Positions 55,097-62,583 of a DNA stretch of 64,000 nucleotides are shown in pieces. The stretch is from contig NC_003064.2 of the NCBI RefSeq assembly GCF_000092025.1, positions 372,001 through 436,000 of the forward strand, read 5' to 3'. The notes under the pieces are model-generated. The model saw only the letters and a program-made list of their open reading frames with translations, was not told where the DNA came from and did no database searches. Position 1 is the stretch's first letter. Each line of letters begins with the position of its first letter. The stretch is from Agrobacterium fabrum str. C58. GTDB taxonomy: Bacteria; Pseudomonadota; Alphaproteobacteria; Rhizobiales; Rhizobiaceae. The translations under genes and the position numbers were made by a program.

Positions 55097-55112
55097 TGAT
55101 GGAATCCCATCA
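55097..55112. promoter_or_regulatory. Inverted repeat TGATGG-AATC-CCATCA
   Basis: Perfect 6-base arms with a 4-base spacer, 22 bases before the LacI start and 97 before the isomerase gene. The position suits an operator, although the central CG usual for LacI sites is absent. Confidence 0.45.
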
Positions 55113-55208
55113 AAATCGAACTTTGTAAACCGAATATCTCAAGCTACATCTCTGCGTCGAGGAGGGTCGCCCACAAGGTGAGCGGCGCCAGGGAAGGACC
55201 AGAACATC

Positions 55209-56132
55209 ATGAATATTACAGTCACCACGGCACCGTGTTGCTGGGGCGTCGATGACGTGCGCAATCCGAACCTGCCACCATGGGAGCTTGTGTTCGATGA
55301 GGTCAAGGCTGCCGGATACGGCGGAATGGAGCTTGGCCCCTATGGCTACGTGCCTCTGGACACCGACCTGGTTTCTTCGGCCTTAACGAGCCGAGGGCTC
55401 TATATCGTGGCCGGAACGATCTTCAATGACCTTGTAGCTTCGGAAAACCGCGACAGCCTTCTGCGACAGACCGACGAGATCTGCTCCCTGATCACCCGCC
55501 TGCCAAGGCCGCCCAAATCCGCAGGCCAGCGCTTTTCCGCGCCCTATCTGACCGTGATGGACTGGGGACACGACGAGCGCGATTATGCAGCTGGTCATTC
55601 CGACAGAGCGCCGCGGCTCGATGACGCCGCGTGGGCCGGCATGATGAACAACATACGGGCCATATCCGAGCTTGCCCGCGACAAATATGGTGTTCGTGCC
55701 ACCATTCATCCGCATGCCGGTGGCTATATTGAATTCGAGGACGAGATTGCCCGTCTCGCCGCCGACATTCCACAGGAAGTCGCAGGCTTTTGCCTCGACA
55801 CCGGCCATACCTGGTATGCCGGAATGGACCCTGTCGAAACTCTACGCAAGTACGCCGACCGCCTCGACTACATCCACTTCAAGGATATCGACAAGGCGGT
55901 TTTCGACCGCATCATGGGCGAACACATCCGTTTCTTCGAAGCTTGCGGGCAAGGCGTGATGTGCCCGATTGGAAACGGCTGCATCGACTATCCGGCAATC
56001 CGGGCTCTTCTCGATGAGCTTGGCTATGAAGGCTTCATCACGGTGGAGCAAGAGCGTGATCCTCGCAATGCCGGCGGTAGCCTCGCCGATGTGAAACTCA
56101 GCCGCGACTATCTCAAATCGGCTGGATTCTAA
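55209..56132 (+). CDS. Sugar isomerase/epimerase, IolE/MocC-like
   Basis: 307-residue TIM barrel. The start MNITVTTAPCCWGVDDVRNPNLPPWELVFDEVKAAGYGGMELGPYGY is close to the inosose dehydratase/MocC group. Metal-site residues appear in TIHPHAGGYIE, CLDTGHTWYAG, IHFKDID and ITVEQERDP. AAGGA precedes the ATG. It is the first gene of a set with a Gfo/Idh/MocA oxidoreductase, suggesting inositol- or rhizopine-type catabolism. Confidence 0.85.
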   Translation: MNITVTTAPCCWGVDDVRNPNLPPWELVFDEVKAAGYGGMELGPYGYVPLDTDLVSSALTSRGLYIVAGTIFNDLVASENRDSLLRQTDEICSLITRLPRPPKSAGQRFSAPYLTVMDWGHDERDYAAGHSDRAPRLDDAAWAGMMNNIRAISELARDKYGVRATIHPHAGGYIEFEDEIARLAADIPQEVAGFCLDTGHTWYAGMDPVETLRKYADRLDYIHFKDIDKAVFDRIMGEHIRFFEACGQGVMCPIGNGCIDYPAIRALLDELGYEGFITVEQERDPRNAGGSLADVKLSRDYLKSAGF

Positions 56133-56151
56133 CAATCCGGGACAGAAATTT

Positions 56152-57324
56152 ATGATTTACGGAACTCGTCAAACGAAACGACCTCTTCGCTGGGCCATGG
56201 TGGGCGGCGGCCGCGGCAGCCAGATTGGCTACATTCACCGCAGTGCCGCGCTTCGTGATCGCTACTTCGATCTCGTTGCCGGCGCCTTCGATATCGATGC
56301 GGAACGTGGCCGTGCCTTCGGCGTGGAGCTGGGATTGGACGAGGCTCGATGCTACGCGGACTGGCGGACGCTTTTCGCGGAGGAAGCAAAGCGTCCAGAT
56401 GGAATAGAGGCGGTATCGATCGCGACGCCCAACAACACCCATTACGAAATCACAAAGGCCGCCCTTGAAAGCGGATTGCATGTCGTGTGCGAAAAGCCGC
56501 TCTGCTTCACAGTCGCCGAAGCCGAGGATCTCAAACGTATCGCAGAGGAGCGCGGTCGTATTGTCGGCGTGACCTATGGCTATAGCGGGCATCAGGTGAT
56601 TGAGCATGCACGGGAACTTGTGGCGGCAGGCGAACTGGGCGAAATCCGGCTCGTCAATCTTCAATTCGCTCATGGCTTCCACAACGAGGCTGTCGAACTC
56701 CAGAACCCAGCCACACGGTGGCGAGTAGATCCACGGTTCGCAGGACCAAGCTATGTGCTTGGCGATATCGGAACACATCCGCTCTATATTTCCGAGGTCA
56801 TTCTACCTGATCTTCATATCAAGCGACTTCTTTGCGCCCGGCAAAGCTTCATCAAGACGCGCGCGCCGCTTGAGGACAACGCCATGACATTGATGGAATA
56901 CGACAACGGGGCATTTGGCACGGTCTGGTCAAGTGCTATCAATGCGGGTTCCATGCACGGACAGAAGGTTCGCATCGTTGGCTCGAAGGCTTCGATCGAA
57001 TGGTGGGACGAGCAGCCGAACCAGCTTCGATTTGAGATTCAAGGCGAACCAGTGCGCATCCTGGAGCGTGGCATGGGCTATCTGCATGCAAAGGCGCTTG
57101 CCGACGATCGTATTGGTGCAGGTCACCCGGAGGGTCTCTTCGAGGCGTGGGCGAACCTTTACGACCGCTTCGCCATCGCCATGGAAGCGCGCAACGAAAA
57201 CGATGGCGAACGCCTTGCCAACCTTCGGTATCCGGGGGTCGAGGCAGGGGTGGAAGGCGTTCGTTGGGTAGAAAATTGCGTGCGGTCCGCCGACCTCGGC
57301 GGAGTCTGGGTTGATTATCAGTGA
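56152..57324 (+). CDS. Gfo/Idh/MocA family oxidoreductase
   Basis: 390 residues: an N-terminal Rossmann fold (LRWAMVGGGRGSQIGYIHRSAAL) and the catalytic EKPL motif (HVVCEKPLCFT), then the GFO C-terminal sheet with the DIGTHPL motif. It belongs to the longer (about 390 residue) MocA-type subgroup. It starts 19 bases after the isomerase gene, and together they would oxidise and isomerise or dehydrate a cyclitol or hexose. Confidence 0.9.
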   Translation: MIYGTRQTKRPLRWAMVGGGRGSQIGYIHRSAALRDRYFDLVAGAFDIDAERGRAFGVELGLDEARCYADWRTLFAEEAKRPDGIEAVSIATPNNTHYEITKAALESGLHVVCEKPLCFTVAEAEDLKRIAEERGRIVGVTYGYSGHQVIEHARELVAAGELGEIRLVNLQFAHGFHNEAVELQNPATRWRVDPRFAGPSYVLGDIGTHPLYISEVILPDLHIKRLLCARQSFIKTRAPLEDNAMTLMEYDNGAFGTVWSSAINAGSMHGQKVRIVGSKASIEWWDEQPNQLRFEIQGEPVRILERGMGYLHAKALADDRIGAGHPEGLFEAWANLYDRFAIAMEARNENDGERLANLRYPGVEAGVEGVRWVENCVRSADLGGVWVDYQ

Positions 57325-57352
57325 TTGGATAACAGGGTACGATGGTCGTCTG

Positions 57353-57471
57353 ATGGCTGGAACTGCACGTGCCAAGAACATCGGTTTGTCGATAGGCTTG
57401 TTCGACGACAACTTTCTGACCGTTCTACGCAACGGCATGATCGACTACTCCAAGGAGCTTACGCGACGTAG
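57353..57471 (+). pseudogene. Sugar-binding protein (RbsB/MocB-like) fragment
   Basis: About 40 codons read KNIGLSIGLFDDNFLTVLRNGMIDYSKEL, the beginning of the mature part of periplasmic inositol/ribose-type binding proteins. No signal peptide precedes it and nothing recognisable follows. It marks a lost ABC receptor gene within the cluster. Confidence 0.6.
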
Positions 57472-57480
57472 GCAGCCTCT

Positions 57481-57513
57481 GGTTGCGGGCCACACCTCCA
57501 TAGGCCCGCAACC
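57481..57513 (+). promoter_or_regulatory. Intercistronic hairpin, 11-pair stem
   Basis: GGTTGCGGGCC and GGCCCGCAACC form a perfect stem with an 11-base loop, 55 bases before the second isomerase gene. No T-run. It stands exactly after the binding-protein fragment, the place where such hairpins are common. Confidence 0.55.
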
Positions 57514-57567
57514 GCTAAGACCGCGCCAGAAAGCGCAACCTCAACACATATTCACCCGGAGGCAGAA

Positions 57568-58470
57568 ATGCGTATCGCAATAGACCCGTTCATGCATCGT
57601 CACTTGAGCCTTGAGGAACTGCCGCGCAAGGTGCGCGAGCTTGGCTACGACTGGATCGAGATGAGCCCACGCGCCGATTTTCTCGAATGGTTCAAGGCGC
57701 CGCGCGTGTTCCCGCAGCGCATGAAGGAGTTCAAGAAGGCGCTGGCGGCTGAGAACGTCAAGATCGCTTCGCTTCTCCCCATGTATCGTTGGGCATCGAA
57801 CGATGAGACGGAGCGCAAGGCGGCCGTGAAGCACTGGAAGCGTGCTATTGAAATTGCCGTCGAGATGGAAATCGACACTATGAACTCCGAGTTCGGCCGT
57901 GGACCGCATCCCGACAAGGGAAGCTGCTATTGCTGCCACACGGGATCGATGATCGAGGCCTGCGAGGATGCCTGGTGGCGCTCGATGGAGGAGTTGGTGC
58001 CGGTGTTTGAACGTGAAAACATCCAGCTTAATATCGAACCGCATCCTGAAGACTGGTGCGAGACACTGCAGCCGGCTCTGGATATCATCAGAACTGTGAA
58101 CTCAAAGAATGTGAAGTTCCTCTATTGCGCGCCGCACACATTCTACTTCGGCGATGATACCAAGGCGATGCTGCGCGAGGCAAAGGATGTTCTCGCTCAC
58201 GTGCATGTCGGCGACACGTTCAATCACAAGGCAAGCTCCGGCCTGCGCTACATCCTGAACCCACCCGGAACGCAGGCTCGTGTGCATCAGCACCTGAATA
58301 TTGGCCAGGGAGAGGTTCCGTGGGACGATTTCTTCGGCACTCTGGCGGAGATCGGTTTTGACGGGACCATGACGGCCTGCGTCTTCGCTTGGGAAGACAG
58401 GGCCGATCACTCCGGCAAGTTCATGCTGTCGGAGATGAACCGCTACATCGAGAAATATTGGCCCAAATAA
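57568..58470 (+). CDS. Sugar phosphate isomerase/epimerase family protein
   Basis: 300-residue TIM barrel, MRIAIDPFMHRHLSLEELPRKVRELGYDWIEMSPR at the start. Metal-site segments are MNSEFGRGP, NIEPHPEDWCETL, FLYCAPHTFYFG, HVHVGDTFNH and MTACVFAWED. GGAGG precedes the ATG. It differs clearly from the IolE-like gene at 55.2 kb, so the cluster has two successive isomerase-type steps. Confidence 0.87.
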   Translation: MRIAIDPFMHRHLSLEELPRKVRELGYDWIEMSPRADFLEWFKAPRVFPQRMKEFKKALAAENVKIASLLPMYRWASNDETERKAAVKHWKRAIEIAVEMEIDTMNSEFGRGPHPDKGSCYCCHTGSMIEACEDAWWRSMEELVPVFERENIQLNIEPHPEDWCETLQPALDIIRTVNSKNVKFLYCAPHTFYFGDDTKAMLREAKDVLAHVHVGDTFNHKASSGLRYILNPPGTQARVHQHLNIGQGEVPWDDFFGTLAEIGFDGTMTACVFAWEDRADHSGKFMLSEMNRYIEKYWPK

Positions 58471-58781
58471 GCGCGGACGCGCTTCACACGCACCAGCAAT
58501 ATCATCGCGGATTTTGGCGCCGGCGCTAAACATGACAGATAGCGCACGCTTTAGGTGGGAATGCCTTCAGCATCCGGCGTAAGATGGCGAGCTCGAGACC
58601 GCCGAGGGCCCGGTGAGGACTGGAAGCTCGGTGGTCTTCTCTGTCAGACCAGTCACGAGCTGTGAGATAAGCTGCCGGCTCAAACCCGACAGTTATAGCA
58701 ATCTTCGCCTGCTAGAGGTTTCCGATCTGGCCACCTGGTATCGTGGCGGCTTGGCGCCACAAGCGGTTATAAGCAACATTG
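58471..58781. other. Convergent intergenic region, about 310 bases
   Basis: Lies between the isomerase gene and the end of the HxlR gene. No gene is recognised, and no strong terminator stem was seen. Confidence 0.4.
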
Positions 58782-59174
58782 TCAGCGGCGATTTCCCCCG
58801 TCGTCATAGCGTAGCGTAGCCGCCTCGATCTTGCTGCCGTTGGCCGCGGCCCATGAACAAAGTGCTTCAAACGGCTCCCGCAGCGAGTGGCCCAGCGGCG
58901 TGATGGCATATTCCACGCCCACAGGCTGCGTTGGCAGGACGGTCCTTGTTACAAGGCCGTTCCGCTCGAGCCTCTTCAAAGCATCGGCCAAAGCCTTGTG
59001 TGTGATCCCGTCGAGCCGGCGCTTGATCTCGTTGAAGCGCGAGGGCCTGGGACAGATCACCGTCAAGATCAGGATTGTCCATTTGTCCGCGATCTTGTCG
59101 AGCACCGGGCGAACCCGCGCCATGTCGTTAAGGGCGCACTGAGAAAGTGCTTCAAGGTCAGTATACTCATCCAT
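58782..59174 (-). CDS. HxlR family regulator
   Basis: 130-residue winged-helix regulator: VLDKIADKWTILILTVICPRPSRFNEIKRRLDGITHKALADALKRLERNGLVTR, the family core, then TPLGHSLREPFEALCSWA. An N-terminal Cys13 (LSQCALN) is in the region used by redox-sensing relatives such as YodB/HypR, so quinone or oxidant sensing is possible. It diverges from an SDR gene across 81 bases with a palindrome; control of that gene is likely. Confidence 0.9.
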   Translation of the reverse strand: MDEYTDLEALSQCALNDMARVRPVLDKIADKWTILILTVICPRPSRFNEIKRRLDGITHKALADALKRLERNGLVTRTVLPTQPVGVEYAITPLGHSLREPFEALCSWAAANGSKIEAATLRYDDGGNRR

Positions 59175-59207
59175 ATCTAGGTTACTTCAGGTGCGTAATT
59201 GATACCA

Positions 59208-59224
59208 GATATATAACGTATATC
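59208..59224. promoter_or_regulatory. HxlR-type operator candidate GATATA-TAACG-TATATC
   Basis: Perfect 6-base arms with a 5-base spacer in the short divergent promoter, 32 bases before the SDR start. It is A/T-rich and symmetrical, as expected for an HxlR dimer site. Confidence 0.6.
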
Positions 59225-59255
59225 ATGGCGAGACCATCAATTGAAAGGATTTACG

Positions 59256-59987
59256 ATGGCTCAAATGAGTAGCAAGGTTGCCCTGGTCGTCGGGGGTGCC
59301 AAGGGTATCGGCTTGGCAATTGCAGAGCGGCTTTCAGAGGAAGGGGCGAAGGTCTTCATCACCAGTCGTCGAAGCGAAGATGCCGAAAAGGCAGCAACGG
59401 CTATTGGTCATGGCGCGATCGGTATCGCCGCCGATGCCGCGATCCCCGAAGATATGGTGGCGACTGTCGAAAAAGTGCGAAAGGCACACGGCCGTATCGA
59501 CGCGCTCGTCTTGAATGCGGGTCTTTCTGAGCCTGCGCAGATCGCCGAGATAACTCCTGAACATTTCGACCGCCACTTCGACGTCAACGTCCGCGGGATG
59601 GTCTTCGGCTTCCAGGCGGCTCTGCCTGCAATGACGGAAGGCGGGTCAGTCGTCCTTGTCGGATCCATTGCTGATAGTGGCGGCTACGCTTCCTACGGAA
59701 CCTACGCTGCTACCAAGGCAGCCGTGCGTTCCTATGCCCGAACCTGGACGGCAGAGCTCGCATCCGTCGGCATCCGCGTCAACGTCGTTGCACCCGGCCC
59801 TACAGATACAGAAATGATGGCTGCGGTTCAGCCAGACATGCGCGCGGCCATTGTCGCTCCTATCCCGATGGGGCGGATGGCGCGGCCTTCCGAAGTGGCT
59901 GCAGCCGCCTTGTTCTTATTGAGCGATGACGCGAGTTACATCGCTGGTGCTGAATTGTGCGTCGACGGCGGCTTGCGGCAGGTCTGA
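59256..59987 (+). CDS. SDR family oxidoreductase
   Basis: 243-residue short-chain dehydrogenase. Cofactor motif GGAKGIG in ALVVGGAKGIGLAIAERL, NAG in LVLNAGLSEP, catalytic YAATK, and the end FLLSDDASYIAGAELCVDGGLRQV. ATG 59256 has GAAAGGATTT upstream; an in-frame start at 59241 is unlikely. Probably an NADPH-dependent reductase for quinone- or aldehyde-like compounds, given the HxlR neighbour. Confidence 0.9.
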   Translation: MAQMSSKVALVVGGAKGIGLAIAERLSEEGAKVFITSRRSEDAEKAATAIGHGAIGIAADAAIPEDMVATVEKVRKAHGRIDALVLNAGLSEPAQIAEITPEHFDRHFDVNVRGMVFGFQAALPAMTEGGSVVLVGSIADSGGYASYGTYAATKAAVRSYARTWTAELASVGIRVNVVAPGPTDTEMMAAVQPDMRAAIVAPIPMGRMARPSEVAAAALFLLSDDASYIAGAELCVDGGLRQV

Positions 59988-60004
59988 GGTTAAGTCGAAA
60001 CGAT

Positions 60005-60030
60005 GTACCCGATCTGAGCAGGTCGGGTAC
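60005..60030 (+). terminator. Terminator after the SDR gene
   Basis: GTACCCGA and TCGGGTAC pair perfectly around a 10-base loop 18 bases past the SDR stop. There is no strong T-run. Confidence 0.5.
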
Positions 60031-60237
60031 AGCAAACGCTCGATGACAGACCGACTTTAATGTGAAGCCGTTCAACATCGAAAAAAGGTACCGAACACCG
60101 AGGACGATTATGTTAGCGCCTCGGTTCTCGACCAGCCAGTGCATCTGCCGTGAAACGTCCTCTTCATTCGATGAAGAATGATAATTCGATCAGCGGATGA
60201 CAGCTATGGGCCGAAGCCCGTCATGCGGACGAAGCGG

Positions 60238-60804
60238 TCATTCGATGACAGCTCTTCGGAACGTCTGAGGGTAATCAAGCACGAGACCGGCATCATCAAC
60301 CTCAAGCTCTGCTGTGAAAGCGCGGAACAGGCCCTCATAGCGATAGCGCCGATTTGGCGTCAGGCAAGTGTAGCGCTGTTCTGCCCGCTGGGGCAGAAAA
60401 TCACCGTCAATCTGATCTGGAAGCGGGACGTAGGCGACCACAATGTCGCTGCTTTCCTGCGCCTGAAGTTTCAGGCGCTTGATTGGAAGCGTGTTGGTCG
60501 CAGGTGTGATGCCGATGTCGACGTCGATGCAGCCAGTCAGATTCGGCAAGGGCCTGTTTCTGATCACGTCACGCCAGTTTCCGCGACCATCGGATTCTAC
60601 GTGCAGGCTTGGGCCGCCGACATATACGACCCGAACCTCGCGCGTCTGAAAGTTGGTGTCGGTGAGAACATAGTAGTAACCGCCATACGCCCCGTGCCGA
60701 GTTCCAGCCACAACCCCTTCGAGAACAAGACCATCATCGCTTTCACTGTACAGGCAGTGCTCAAGCCCGTGACCTTCCCAGTCCTTCCACCGAACGACAG
60801 CCAT
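60238..60804 (-). CDS. Putative glycolipid-binding domain protein
   Basis: 188 residues. The pattern VVRWKDWEGHGLEHCLYSESDDGLVLEGVVAG at the start, then YYVLTDTNFQTREVRV and LTGCIDVDIGITPATNTLPIKRL, and RYRYEGLF near the end fit the putative glycolipid-binding family (DUF1089). GGAAGGG lies before the ATG at 60804. Cytoplasmic; the biochemical role of the family is poorly defined. Confidence 0.8.
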   Translation of the reverse strand: MAVVRWKDWEGHGLEHCLYSESDDGLVLEGVVAGTRHGAYGGYYYVLTDTNFQTREVRVVYVGGPSLHVESDGRGNWRDVIRNRPLPNLTGCIDVDIGITPATNTLPIKRLKLQAQESSDIVVAYVPLPDQIDGDFLPQRAEQRYTCLTPNRRYRYEGLFRAFTAELEVDDAGLVLDYPQTFRRAVIE

Positions 60805-61390
60805 CGACGTCCCTTCCGCAAACATGAGCGCAACATGAACATTATGGTGGGGATGAACGACCGTAAAGCGCCGGGAAGCATCTGCCGCTCAGCGCCAAAA
60901 GCGGCCGGCAGCCAGATCGGACTGAGCGAGGATGTGTATGGCGTTTGAATTCCATAGTGCGGTGGGCGTGCGGCTTTATGGTCCCGTGCGGAGTAAACCC
61001 ATATCGATAAATAGCTGTAGAGTCTGAGTGCGCGTAAATCATATAAAAAATTGAAACAATTAGAGCTGAAACCCCATCGCTCTCGGCAATTTACATCACA
61101 GCAAAACTCAACATGTGCATCCCCAGAAACCAGCAAAAGCCCCAAGCAGGAAAGCTCGGGGCAGGTTCTGTTGTCGTTCACACTTGTGCGGCTCCCCCAT
61201 CAACGAACATCTCGCTTTCTGTCACCGTCGGCACAAGATGCCGAGCGGCTCAACACGGTCCTGCTCGAGGGCGCAAAAGATACCGCGAAGAAATTGAACT
61301 TCCGTTTGGAGAACAGGTCGTCCTTCACTCCGAAAGCCAGGCGGTTAATTTGCTTCATATGATGCCGAGAGTTCGAGTCCGCTCAAGAGC
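60805..61390. other. Region without recognised gene, contains a tRNA T-arm-like scar
   Basis: About 590 bases. Open plus frames at 61051-61362 and 61113-61394 overlap each other and resemble no family. A T-arm-like segment at 61371-61392 (GTTCGAGTCC then GCTCAAGAGCTT) matches the tRNA fossil near 39.3 kb at 19 of 22 bases. Confidence 0.4.
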
Positions 61391-61621
61391 TTAATTGGAC
61401 ACATTCATTGCGGCTCGCAAGGCATCGTTGATGCGATCTTGCCAGCCTGGACCGTCCGCCTGAAAATGCGAGAGGACATCGCTGTCGATCTTCAATGATA
61501 CGAGCTCCTTGGTGTTGGGGATTGCAGGCCGTTCAACGGCTGGCGCTGCGACCTTCTTTGCCGGTTTGAACAGCGCCTCAGCTGCGTCTTTAGGATTGGA
61601 CGGTCGTCGGGGTGTTGTCAT
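61391..61621 (-). CDS. BrnA-like orphan antitoxin
   Basis: 76 residues. The C-terminal ribbon-helix-helix-like part VSLKIDSDVLSHFQADGPGWQDRINDALRAAM matches the BrnA antitoxin pattern. The N-terminal half is Lys/Ala/Pro-rich. Normally brnT, a ribonuclease toxin, lies directly upstream on the same strand; here no brnT-like frame is found within 300 bases. It may be a remnant, a solitary regulator or an anti-addiction gene. Start 61621 or 61627. Confidence 0.65.
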   Translation of the reverse strand: MTTPRRPSNPKDAAEALFKPAKKVAAPAVERPAIPNTKELVSLKIDSDVLSHFQADGPGWQDRINDALRAAMNVSN

Positions 61622-61789
61622 GGCCAATTCCTCTTGTGTCGTGCGCTTGAATTGCGCAGTCGATCGGTTCGATGTCCTTCGTCTTAAAGGGCTTTTATTT
61701 CACGTCCAATAACCAAGGACGTGATCGTAAATATTCGCCGAGATAACCCCGTAGATCGGCGGTGACCTCGCCGTCGTCGCAATTGTGGA

Positions 61790-62400
61790 CAAGCGGCGAG
61801 GAGAGGTATTGTATGCCTCGCCCAACAACTCGATTGCAATGCAGATTTTCGACCGATTGACGGAGCGCACCGCCGAGGGTCAACTGGTTGAAGGCTTGGC
61901 AACGAAGTGGGATCCGTTTCAGAAACGAAATGGCGTCTAGCCTGCGTGAGGGCGTCAAGTCGCACGATGGCCAGCCCTTCACTTCTGATGATGTGATTTT
62001 CACGCTTGGTCGTGCTGGCAGCGTGCCGAACAGTCCCGGTGGCTTCGGCGGTTTCATGCGCAATCTTGCAAGCGTCGAGGCGGACGGCAACAGTGCCGTC
62101 ATCATCAACACAAAGGCACCAGCACCGACGCTTCCGGGCGATCTCGCAAATATTGCCATTGTGTCACGCCACGCGGGCGAGCGGGTAGACACCGCAGACT
62201 ATAATTCAGGCAAGGCCGCGATTGCCACCGGCGCGTTCCGCCTCACGACATTCAAGCAGGGCATCGAGGTTGGTCTTGAGCGTAATCCGGATTGGTGGGG
62301 CAAGAAAGTGACCTGGGAGCACGCGACCTATCGTATGATTTCCAGTGCGAACGCCCGCACAATATTCGGTTGTGATATCAAGCACAGAAATGAGTGCGGC
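61790..62400 (+). pseudogene. Peptide/nickel ABC substrate-binding protein (family 5) fragment
   Basis: ASPNNSIAMQIFDRLTERTAEGQLVEGLATKWDP in one frame, then a shift to SLREGVKSHDGQPFTSDDVIFTLGRAGS...GAFRLTTFKQGIEVGLERNPDWWG. These are residues ~50-240 of a DppA/OppA-like receptor; the signal peptide and the C-terminal half are absent and a TAG interrupts the junction. Non-functional. Confidence 0.75.
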
Positions 62401-62583
62401 TTATAACAATCAAGATTTGTATTTGATGATAGGCTCAACCAAAAAGTTAATTAAAGTTTAACGGTAAAATAACAAATTTGTTATATAACTTTTATTACAG
62501 CGATCTAGCTGACACGCCCCGCGCGCGACCAAGACGATGATTGTCTTGCTCAGTCCCCGCATAAATTTGAGGGGGAGCCCCCG

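Noticed and set aside
61051..61394. Overlapping plus frames of about 100 codons
   Set aside because: Two frames overlap, neither resembles a family nor has a start signal; kept only as a note in the intergenic entry.
62447..62454. A fourth TTAATTAA upstream of the chemoreceptor gene
   Set aside because: It lies in a long A/T-rich promoter, is single, and lacks the GC flanks of the Fic promoter boxes, so chance is sufficient.
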